DNA of 64,000 nucleotides from Callaeas wilsoni (lineage: Eukaryota > Chordata > Aves > Passeriformes > Callaeidae): positions 308,395-372,394 of the forward strand of contig VWPU01017639.1 of assembly GCA_013398955.1 (NCBI GenBank), read 5' to 3'. The notes below the pieces were generated by a model, which saw only the letters and a program-made list of their open reading frames with translations, ran no database searches and was not told the DNA's origin. Shown here piece by piece: positions 1-11,215 of this stretch. How positions within the stretch are numbered: the first letter of the stretch is position 1; every line of letters begins with the position of its first letter. Made by a program: the position numbers and the translations under genes.

Positions 1-1003
1 TAGTGGAGGAAATAGTACACAATCCTCTTAAAAAGAGCCAATTCTTCATGTCATTAATAAGGGAAATCAAAAAATACTCACTGTGCCCGCTTATCTCGTC
101 TGCTGCTTGCTGTTATCCTTGTTTCTGAACTTCATACCAAACTGCTGATCCTGGGGGAGGGGGAAGGATGAGTGGTGCATGAATACATGTCTAGAAATGT
201 GGCAAGCTTTCAGCAGAGATGCTCCAATGCTGTCCTCATTATTGTCCCATTTTATTTGGCAGAGTGACTCTTTTCCCCTTAAATGTGCAAGGGTTTAATT
301 AATACATTCCAGTTGTCAAACCCAGTTCAGCTTGATGAGCAGGAGAGTGTAGAAAAGCTAGATTATTTGTTTGCATCACTAGGCAATGGGGAAATACCTC
401 CTCCATTGGTTTTCTTTGCAAGTAGTGACAGCAGCGTTCTGACAGAGACAAAGGGATAAAAAATGTGCTGGAAGGACTAGAAGAATTAATTTGTAATAGA
501 TAATTGGATCTGTATGGCAATGATACGAGTTTGGAAGAAACTCAAGAGGAATAGCTCTCCACGTTTTTAGGTTTCACTCTCTTGTCAAAATAGCATCTGC
601 ATGCCTTATGCATTTTAAAGTTAAGAATATACATATCTTGCTTCCTTATTCAGTTGCCCCACTGACTCTCTGACAAAGGTCTGGATATGCCCATTTTTAT
701 TATTAATTAAACATCGAGAAAAAGATTTGATTGTTGGGAATGTGATACAGTGTCACTGTTACTTTCCTCTCTTGCAAAAGTTAGTTTTACTCTTGCACCA
801 GCCTCTGAGACAACTGTCTTTTGAATTTTGCAAGGCTCACCTTTGTTGCTGACTGATCCTACAGCAGATCCTCAGGGAAGGGTGTAGTTCAGTGTTACAG
901 GAGATTGTCTCATTCAGTGGAAGTGTGGGCCCATTGAATGCCAGGATGGAGACATTACCTGCATTCAACTCCGTAGAGAGCCAGTGGTGAAAGCAGAGTG
1001 CCA

Positions 1004-1107
1004 TGGGGATGTTCCGTGGGGATGTTCCGTGGGGATGTCCCGTGGGGATGTTCCGTGGGGATGTTCCGTGGGGGTGTTCCGTGGGGATGTTCCGTGGGGG
1101 TGTCCCG
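1004..1107 (+). repeat. 13-bp minisatellite, eight copies
   Basis: Eight head-to-tail copies of tggggatgttccg fill the interval exactly (8 x 13 bp). Copies differ only by A-to-G or T-to-C changes at fixed positions (tgggggtgttccg, tggggatgtcccg). The unit is GC-rich and contains one CpG per copy, unlike the AT-rich DNA around it. Because 13 is not a multiple of three, all three frames give a repeating 13-residue peptide; these open frames are by-products of the repeat and not genes. Confidence 0.95.
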
Positions 1108-1339
1108 GATGTACTCCGCACAGCTCCGGCTGCTGTGGTGGGCTGGTGGTGTCCGTACCAGTTGCAGATTTTTCAGATTTGCCAAACTTGTCTTTGAATA
1201 TATCTAGCTGCAGTAATCAAGCCTAGAGGCCATAAACAGAGACAACCATGGCTGGTAAGAGAGCAACTGACAAATGGCGACAGCACGTTATTTAAAAAAA
1301 AAAAGTTTCATCAGAGGGTGATCAACATTGTTACCCTCC

Positions 1340-1760
1340 TTTTAAAGAGGTGTTATGGGCGATCCCTGAAATTATAAACCTGGGAGGCGCCTCACTGTAA
1401 AGAAATATGGTTGAGGGAATGATTAAAGATCGAGTTATAAAGGACCTAGATGAGGATAATATGATGGGGACAAATCAGCACGATTTCTATAGCCTTTCAG
1501 ATTTCTTTGAAATAGTTAACAAATAATGGATAAAGGAGAACCAGTGGATATAATTTATTTAAACTTCCAAAAGGGTTGGATAAAGTCTTTTAAAGGAGGC
1601 AATTAAGGAATCTTGCTAACAATAGGGTAGGATGTAAAGTCTTGTCATGGATTTAAAACTGATTTAAAGACTGAAAGTTGAAAGTAAGATTAAATGCCCA
1701 TTTCTTGCTGCTGGAAGGAGACAATAATGGCTGTTCAGGGGTGGGGCTAGGAATGGTAGA
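1340..1760 (+). mobile_element. Decayed non-LTR retrotransposon fragment (CR1/L3-like reverse transcriptase)
   Basis: Conceptual translation in broken frames gives traces of a LINE reverse transcriptase. Near 1530-1585 it reads close to EPVDIIYLNFQKGLDKV, matching the DVIYLDFxKAFDKV core motif. Before that, 1455-1520 resembles the segment with an LEDN..NQHGF-like stretch and a conserved F. After it, 1640-1700 reads close to SWILKTDLK...GLNAHF, in the order expected downstream of the core motif. Stops and frameshifts interrupt it, so it is inert. The family is probably CR1 or L3/L2-like; I cannot choose without a repeat library. Both ends are approximate. Confidence 0.7.
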
Positions 1761-4700
1761 CTTCGTTATTTTTAACATATATATTTTATTAAAATGCTGT
1801 TGTGCATAGAATATCATTAAGTAGTATTCCCTAGGAAACACTGTAGGTTAATATTAAGTATCTGTGTTATAGAGACTGCTCTAGTGCTGTCATGCTGTAT
1901 TCAAAAGAAGAAACAGGAAAATAGAGGGAACAATAGCAATAACACTTCCTCCAAAAGATGCTTCTCCACGGAAAAAACATGACCTGCTTTCTGTACCATC
2001 TAATCTAAGCCAGCACAGTTCATGAAACACACCAGCCCCGATCCAAGAACAAAATCAAATTTCAGTCTAAAATGTCCAGGGAAGTTTTGCCCATCCTTTG
2101 AACTCGGCATATCTGCCCATTTACTGCAATCAGCCCTCGCCGCAGTGGAGCTGTGATCTCTCCTGGGCTGGCATCAAGGCACTCCATGGCCAAGGCAGCT
2201 CTAGCCTCAGGTAGGGCTGGGGAGGACAAGGAGAAATTGTAGAACAGCTCTGCAAACCTCGACTAGTCCAGATAATAAAATTTTGAATAAGATTTTTCAC
2301 AGAAAAGGTGAAATATATGTCACAGAAATGTGCGTACGTTTAGAGCAAACTTGTAAGCCCTGAATCTGTCATAGCTCATCAGGAAAGTGACACTTGTGCT
2401 GTCCCACTCAGGTCCGTGAGGACACCTCCAGGTGCAGAAAAACATAGAAAAGTCTGCTCCATGCTGAGTGTGTCCTTGTCTTCAAGAGACTGTCTGGCCC
2501 CAGTAACAGGTGTCCTCCCCCAGCATCTAGCAGAGAGGGACAAATTTTCAGAACAATTAGAGATGTTGAGTGGGAAATTCTGGCCGAGAAAAAATTAAAA
2601 CCTGTGACTATTTTATATGGGGAGGAGAAGGGTGGTCAATTACGGAATGAGGACTACAGCAAAGGCTGGTCAGAGGCTTGCACTTACTATTCTGGAAGTC
2701 AAAAATCGCCTGCATTTAATGTCTGTGTGGCAGGAGAGGGAGTGGAGAACACTTCTCTCCCTTGGTAACAGGAATCTCTTGGCACAGGCTATTGCTGCAG
2801 ACAGCCAGTCCTTAAATCTCATAGCGGGGTGCATTATCATAAAGAGTATCGGGTAACAGAGTTAGCTGAGGTCTGCCTGGTACTGAATAACACCAAATAA
2901 AATCCCTCCAGGTACTCACTCTACCCCCAAATTTCTGCACCTTGAATTTAGTATGCTCCTGATGCATGGGGCTATCAGGAATGAGACTCAATGCAGTGGA
3001 CTATATTTAAGCACGGTAGCAGAATGATATTTTGATGGTTAATTTCTTTGATCTTCTGTTGAATTTAAATTTGCCTGCAGTGGTTTCCCAGTTTCAATTA
3101 GTACACAAAACAAACTTTGCGTATTTTCCGAGATTATGTTCTTCATTATATGTTGCTGTAGTTTTATGTGTTGTTGCCAAGAAATCTGCTTTTGACAAAT
3201 TGCACAGGAGGCATTTTGAGATTGTGATGGAGTTGATTGAGTTTTGGCCAAATCCTGTACACTTTTATCACTGAAGACTGAAATACAGATGCTTGTTACA
3301 TTAAAATATATAGAATTTGCTTTGGCCCTGAAAATCTGTGTCACATTTTAAAATAACCAATTTGGGTACAATTTGAGTAAAGTGTCAAGTAAACAATGCA
3401 AATGAAACTGTTTTGTTAGCTAGAAAGTAATTGAAAATCTGCAACTAATTATAAATTGGCAATATACAAGTCTCCAGGAAGCTGAAAGGAATACTGCACT
3501 GATATATTGTTTAGTTATATTCAAAATTAACTTACTCTGCAGTTTGTGCAAGAGATTTTATTGCTTATTGTAACTTTACTTTTGAAAAATGAAACAACTC
3601 AGATTTCATATGAGAAAAAGTGTAATTTTTTAATCAAAGATAAACCTTGTTATGTTACATAATTTTTTTTTTTATTATTTCACATGGGCCTTGAGCTTCA
3701 GCTTTTGTATGGAGGTTTGAATCTCTTCAGTGTTTGTCAGTATTCCGAGTTTTGATTGGCACCTTCATTGTGTTTTTCAACTCATCACCTCAACACATTT
3801 CTCATGCATTAATGTAGCTGTACAATACCTTTGAGAAATAAGAATGTGTTGTCACATACGAGAAGAAATTCATTGCTTGTATTTGGTTGAAAAAAGTGTG
3901 AGATTGGCTGGAAAACATCTATTGTCAATGCCACCTAGATCTGTAACTCTAGCAGCTAGCCAAAACATCCAGATAATTGTCATGTGGATTTGTGTTGCCA
4001 GAATGTGTGCCATGTGCAGACGTCAGGTTTTGGTGAATATCAGCTTTTGTGACTGAAGAATTGTGATTTAAAAGGAACATGTAAATACACAAGTTTTGAT
4101 AAATGAGTGTGAGTAATTACTAAAACCCAGTTTAACAATCCTTGATGTACATAACATCATTCAAAAAGAATTTCACAGAACTTGGAGAAGTGCAGGGGGA
4201 GAAATACTTTTATTAGAATGCTCTGAAATATTCTTTATCCCAGAGCAGCAGGCCATAATGGAGGGTTCAATGCTATCTCTGTTTTGGTCTTGTCACCAAA
4301 AGCCCCAAGAGGCTCCACAGCAAGCATGGACCCAAACTCCTCCTGTGAGAAATAAACATTCTCAAACTCTTCCACGCTCAGAGTTGTTCAGGTAAGATGC
4401 AGAGGATGCAAAACAGGTTTTGAGGGGGGGGAAGGTATCCCTGCAGTTACTGTTGTATCATTGTGTATTATGCAAGTGGACAAGCAAAAGAACATAAAGA
4501 TTAAAAATAACTTCCTTGATTCAGATAGAATGTGAGTAAGAGCCAGGGGAGAACTCCAGACTCACAGTGCCAGGATAACCATCATTATGTTGTATTCACC
4601 CACTTGGCAGTTGCTTTCTCTGAATAAACATTTCACTGATGTGTACTCTCCTTTAACAAACCTTGACTCTGAGAAATTTCAGACTGGAATTTTCTACAGC

Positions 4701-7700
4701 CCTCTGCTGTTTCCCCATAAACCAGTGCTGATTAAGTGAATCTATATTCTTCTGATATTAAATTTTTAATATAAAGTCTTGTAGTCAACAACTAGTAGAC
4801 ATATCTTGTGAAACCTGTGAAACACCACTTAGAAATGGTTCAGCACTGTCCTGTGGTACAGTGTGGGCTCAGATATGATGCTTGTAGAGCTGTGTAGGGG
4901 CTAACAAGGGGAGATGTTTCCTAGTCAGTCCTGTGCTGAGGAAATCTGGACAGTCTGTCATTAAAAGGAAAAGACTTCAGCCAAGGAGCAGGAATAGACA
5001 CCTTTTCTTTCTGCAGTAAACACTTCCAGACAGGCCAGTCTCACAGTCCTTGTGTGAGTAGCTCCTGTGAGTACAGGTTGCAGGATGAAATCCATAAATA
5101 CCAGGCTTAAACAAGCATATCTGCATCCAGAGCATTTTAATAAAAAGTTAGCTTGGGTCTTGGGGAAGGAGGGGATGAAGCACTGGGGGAATGGAGAATA
5201 TGAGTCATGGCATCCACACTGAAACAAATCTTTGAGCACGAATTACAATATAAAATTTTAAGGGCTTGATCCTGCCTTTGGCTATGCTGGTGTGTATTGT
5301 TATATATCCTGTAAAATCGACTACTGTTACATGGTACGTGGTACTGTGCACCCACATAACTAAGCTCTGAGCTCTTGGTTTTTATAGTCTTTATTTTTTA
5401 AATCCTGTAAATGCTGCTGGACTTGGCTTTTTAGAATGTTGAACAGATGCAGCAAGATTTTCCTACACTTCCTACCCACTTACAACCCCGAATAATTAGT
5501 AGATGTGTTGCATTTTTCGATAAAGACTTCTTAGAGAGCTGTTTGGTGAATAAGGCCACACAGAATGTCATTGTTGCTGCTGCAGGTTTTGAGTTTATTT
5601 GTGTATTATGGGTACTGTATACCACATAATAATGAAAAGCTATATGCTCCGGTCTGCTGGTTCACTACACAGTCTGTGTGATTACAAATTGTTTGAATAA
5701 CAGTGGACTATTGAAACTCTATCCAGATGTGCGTGTTGCTAATTAAGGGAATACCCACAAAGGCGGATTATCTCTTTTGTTAGCATTTCCAACCCATTTA
5801 AAAACAGGAAAGTGAAAAGCATGTAGGCAGCAAATAAGCAGTAGCCGTACATGTCGGAGATGAAGACTTTTCATAATTAATTCCCAGGGAAGAAAAACTC
5901 TTGACCTGGCAGGATACATTTCTGGAGTGTAACCAGATGCAATTTAATGCACAGGAGAGACATCCCAAAGTGGCAGATTCTAAAACAGTCCCATAAATGG
6001 CATAACATCATTCACGGCAGGGAAAGCCCAGGTAAAGAAAGACATGGTGGGGAGAGGGGATCTGAGCTATTGTCAGCTTTCTGGCATACTTATTAAAAAA
6101 AGTTTCAATAACTTGATATGAGGTAGGGGAAAATAGGATCATGTCTTTCCAGAATTTAAGTGCTTTTCATTTAATGAGCTGGATCACTATCCAGAGGGGC
6201 TTTTAGGATGAACAGTACTCGGAGTGTGAAGGACTCAGTGTGTTTCCAGGCACCACACTGGGATGACAATGTTTTCACATTGTCTTCCAGAAGTACTGTC
6301 TACTGGCTTTGGACGAGGGAGAACATCATGTCTAGTCATAAAGTGACCCTCAATCACTTTTTCTCTTTGTTTCATTTCATGAGTTGCCATGAATCGCACA
6401 GGAGATGAAATGCAGAAGGTAGAAGGAAAAAATGCCAGTGGCAAAAATTCGGTGTGGGATCCAAACTGTTTGAGGAAAACATAGGAATAGATGAAAGAAA
6501 GGGTGTTGAATGGCTTAGCTACCTGTCTCCTTAACAGCCTGTGATGAGGAGATAAGTAATTTAGCAACCTTCACTCAAATTTCTTTCTTTTTCTTCTTTT
6601 TTTTTTCTCCAAAAGATGGGGATTAAAACAGAGAAAATCTGACTTTTGCAGCTTCTCTTGAAGAGAGAGAAGATATCTGAATTCAGACTTAACCCCACTT
6701 TGTATAGCTTAATTTAAATAAAAATTATGTATTTCCTCCTGAGCCAAGTATGGTGACATACAGGAACAATGAGCTTGACCTTCAAGGTAGAGGATAACTG
6801 CTGTGTTAAGTTGGTTACACAATTTCCCCTAAATAAGTTGACAAGCAGTGAGCATGGTTTTCATGACTTCTGATCTTGTAAATGCACACTTACAAGTGAT
6901 TTGCCCATTCCTCTGAAGGAAGTCTTGTGTTCTGTGGGACACATGTTAAATAAATTCCAAATGGTCTAATGTGAGCTGTTGAATCCCAGCAGCCAGGGTC
7001 TGTGCAAACAGGCTGGTCTGCCAGGGAATTGTAAAGTGTGAAATACTCTGAACTAGAATCCTGAACTTAGAGAAGTTTCACATCCTCTGGACATCTCAGC
7101 AGCTTATTAAACAGGCCAGTAATTCTTCCTCCTTCTCCCTGGGCTTGTAGAGTGAATTTTTCTGTTAGATAGAGTGAACCTTACTTTCTCTTCTGTCAGT
7201 GTTTCTTTCTGCCCCCAAAAGTGAGAGCATCAAAGATGCTACAACTATCCATATTGCACTGCTAGTGTGATTATATAGACTCAGAATCAGCCTGCTTGCC
7301 AACTAGACCTCATTGCATACCTTTATCTTCATCAAGCTTCAAAATCTGTAGTAGAGGACAACTGCTGGCATTGCCCTGGGCATGAAAAAATGGGAAAGAA
7401 TGGAGTATTGATGGGAAAGCAGTCATCTCCATAAGTTGCTCCAGTGTTAAACATTCATTACTTAAAAAGAAAAATGCCTCTACTTGACTTGAAGTTATTG
7501 CTTTGGATCAAGCAAAGGCTAAAATCAGTTTCAGAAAAGTGCCTTGCCCAATGCTTGACTTCTGCTTTCCTATGGGAGCTGTGGTTAGGGCTTTTGACTC
7601 ACTCAGTGGAAAAATGGGCCATAGAATGATCTGAATTTGAAGGAAAAATGTCACACATACTGCCTCTGTGGTTTTCCTTCACTTTTGGAGGTTTAGACAA

Positions 7701-10700
7701 TCTCTTCTGCTACTCAGGAGGTCCAGGGGACCATAACACAAGCTTCCACATCCCATGGAGATCCCTCACTGTGCTGCCTGTGGTCCTAATATCCCTATGC
7801 ACCTAGAAGAGCTCTATTCCCAGCAGGACTCTCCATCTCCAGCCTTCTACCAGTTCTGTACTTCCCTTGAGACTACAAGCAGTGTTCTGCAATAGCTGGA
7901 TCAGCACCAAATCCAGCCTATGTCCAGCAGAGTCCCTTTGACCCATTGCTGTGTGATTCAGCAAATATCCAGTCTCCCAGGAGTTGTAAAACTCAGTAAA
8001 ACACTTCCTATCTGCAAATCCCAATCCTGTTAAATTAAGGTGTCTCCCTTCAAAATCCCTGGCCAGGTTTTGTTTCTTTGGTTTCTTTTTCCATGCTTTG
8101 GAAAGGAAAGAACTTTGTCAGCAGGTTGATGTGCCCCGCCCACAGTCAGGCAATGTTACAACCCCAAACTTGAAACACAGGACAATCCAACCCTGGTCAA
8201 GTCCATGACCCACGGGCTCAAAAGTGAGAGGAAATTACAAGTCCTACCTTTGCAGTTAATCCATCATAATGGACAACTTTTCCCCCTCCCTCTCTCTGTC
8301 CTTTGCATGCAGAATTTTTTTTTAAAGGATTCAATTGAAATGTTGCCTGTCTCTTCCAGAAGAGAAGCTGCTGAAAAAGAGATCACTTTGTGTAAGGCAG
8401 CATGAAATGCAGTAGGTACACTAGGCTGTCTTGTCCTTTCTGTGTGATAAGCACTACACTGAAGTCTACTGTCATTTATGTGTACATGTGAATATCTTTC
8501 TGTAATGGAATAAGAGTGTTTGCAAAAATGGCTACTGAAGTGCCCAGCTAGTGCACTTACTGCAGGAGAGTGACAGGATAAGAGAAGTGGCAGAAACAAA
8601 GATAGGAAAAGAGATTTTTGCACTAACAAGTGTGAACCGATAAGCTTGACCTGTATGGGAAATGTAGAGAATCCTTAGTGCACTTGTCAAGCCAAAATTA
8701 GCCGTGCCAATTTGTTTTCAGCAACACTGATCTCTGAGAGCCCTTTACTTATTTTCTCATTTGTGGAAGAAAACTGCTGGCTCACTGCACTCCACTTAAG
8801 AAATTCTTAGCAAGCTAATTCACTTAGGCATAAATAACTTTCCTGAGTGTTGAAGCCTGGGGTAGGAATCAAGAGGATCTATAGAGGTGGATGGGGAGGT
8901 GTTGTGTGGAGGTTTTATTGGCCACATGGATAAGCTATGTGTGTCATTGAAACTGAGTGCCTAATCACCTCCGACATGTCATCACAACTGCAACATGCTC
9001 AGCAAGGCAAAAGGGAGGGAAGAAAATACATATTTCTTTCTCAACTATGCACAGCTAGGAAACAGCCATCTCATTTTTCATCTTCCTCCAGGGTAGGTGT
9101 TCAGGCCCTGTCTCTGCCAGGGAATGGGGGCTGTGTGCTTCACACAGGAATGAAGTGGGGTTTTTAAAGAAGAGATTTTGAAGTGCTGCTTAGCAAGTAA
9201 GCACTTCTGATTAGAGTACGGGAATAGAGAAGTAGTCTGTACCTGATTAATTTTGGACAATTTGGAAAAATTGGAAGCTAAGGAGACAAAGTCTGAGTAA
9301 ACAAGAGGTTGCCAAGTTTCTAGTTTTGTCTTTTTATTTAATTAATTCTTCCTTGTGGGAACCAGGGAAGAAAAGCTGAGTTCTGCTGGCATAGAATGAT
9401 AGTCTGTGTATCAATATGGAAAGAAAGAGAAATGTCAGTGCTTAGGTGAGTCAGAAGGCGCTGTGGTAGCATCACTGGGATCTCTTCTCCAGCTCCTGAG
9501 TGAGAAAAGGTTCTTCAGTTGTAAATTGGTGGAGGGTAATGAAAAGGCAAATTAAACTGGTCTTTGAGTGAATGAAAGAACAGAGACTTAGAAAGATTAC
9601 ACCCACAGAGGACGGGGACATAACAGAAATGAAGGATTAGAGGTGGTGTCTGCAAAGACACCACAGGGAAATGAGCCTTTTGGCTGCTGAGAATCCAGCA
9701 AAGAAGGAGGCCAGGAGCAGGAGGGGAGTAAATCAGACACCCTGTGTTGGATCTGTGCAGGAGGGAGTGGAGGGAGCAGACTGGTCAGGGGTGAACATGA
9801 GGCTCAGCAGAGCAGTGATTGCATGAGGCACACGCAGAGGAGCAGAGAGGAGGCAGCTCGTATTAGGTTATCACAGTTAGATTCTACTGGGGGTAAGAAA
9901 ATGTGGTTCAAGGGGTTGGTTGTTAAATTAGGATTTCCTCGCATAATTTTATCAGATCTCACATCATCAAGTCAAATCTCGTTCTGTTCAAGTGGATCTT
10001 AGAAACTGTCAAAACAGGAATTGCACCTAACGTGGAAATAGGAGCAAACAGAGTGGTCCAAGGATGGAAAGGAACTTTTTGGCCTAAGCTATGATTTTTC
10101 TTGTGTTTCACAGGCTTCTCAGGAGAAGCGTTTTCCCTCCAAAGAATTTTCCCAGCCAGATTTTTGCCTCGTTTTTGGCTGTTTGCTTTGTATTGCTTGG
10201 ACCTTCCTTGTGTTCATCTTCCTTTTTATTTTTCACCCAATCTCAAGCTCTCACTTCTGGGAGCAGAAGGTGATACAAAGATATCTGTATCTGCAGCAAG
10301 AGGCAGTGTGTCACTGGGGCCTTGGAGGGAGGCTGGCCATGTGAGAGATCTCTTCCACGTCACCATTTTCCCCCATCTGTGGAACTAGCAGGCTATGACT
10401 ACAGGGCTTTGCTGAATAGGGTCTTGGAAAAATCTAGCTGTAAACTCACAAAGCCTGGCTTTGTGTCCAGAAATGGTGTTTCCACACAGTAGATCTGATT
10501 TCCATAGCTTTACACTCTTCGAAATACCAGCCAAGGCAAGTCCATGTAACCATGTTAAATTCCTTTCTTTTCTCTTTCTTAAATCAACCAATTTGTGTAA
10601 ACCTCTGAAGAGACAAACTGACACCACTTTGACCAGAGAGTCAATGTTGATTGTTATTAATTGCTTAAAACTTTTTACTTTTTTTTTTTTTTTTAAATAA

Positions 10701-11116
10701 GGCCAGGTCTGTGCTGCAGATTTCTATCAGCACAGCTGTTCTGGTCAGACTGACACCTCTCAGTGAGCAAACACTACACATGTAGATGCAATTATACCTC
10801 AAAATGGTGCTTGTTTTGCTTGCGGGGATGATTTTACTGTACCGCTACAAAGAGCAGATTTGCCAGTGTAAGTTTACACCGCCCCAGGAATGCTTTGTCT
10901 GTTTACTATGCTGGTATTCCTTTATCAGTAAGGCATTTGCAGTGTAGACATGGTCTTATTTGGAGGGCTGGTTTTAATCCTGACACATGCTAAAGTGATT
11001 ACACTGCTGATTGAGGACTCAATAGAAGGACTCCAACTGATTTGCTCTGGATCAGGGCCTGAAAGGAGAGGAATTATTCTGTGGTTTGAACACAGGGGTA
11101 GAAGCTCTTCATGCAC
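1761..11116. other. Intronic DNA without recognised genes
   Basis: AT-rich sequence with short open frames only and no domain matches. Items noted: an open stretch with splice-like and poly(A)-like signals on the minus strand near 4209-4387, a purine-rich block at about 9600-9860 containing a perfect hairpin at 9643-9664, and a T16 run at 10679-10694. Nothing else stands out. Confidence 0.6.
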
Positions 11117-11215
11117 ACCCTGGGTTTGATATTGACTTCATTTGTCTCTGCCTCTAAAATTGGGGGTGTTATGGAATTTGTCTTACAGGAGTTTTGTGAG
11201 ACATAGTTGTTTCAT
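11117..11215 (+). mobile_element. Old MIR/CORE-SINE-like fragment
   Basis: The order of elements follows the MIR-type SINE: ctgggtttgatattgact, then a tgtctctgcctctaaaattgggg-like stretch corresponding to the 'cctcagtttccccatctgtaaaatgggg' core, then ttacaggagttttgtgag matching the 'cacagggttgttgtgagg' segment. Divergence is high, so the boundaries are approximate. Confidence 0.5.

Noticed and set aside
984..1226. Overlapping open frames with repeated MFRGDVPWGCSVG-like peptides
   Set aside because: They are translations of the 13-bp minisatellite in several frames on both strands; there is no coding evidence.
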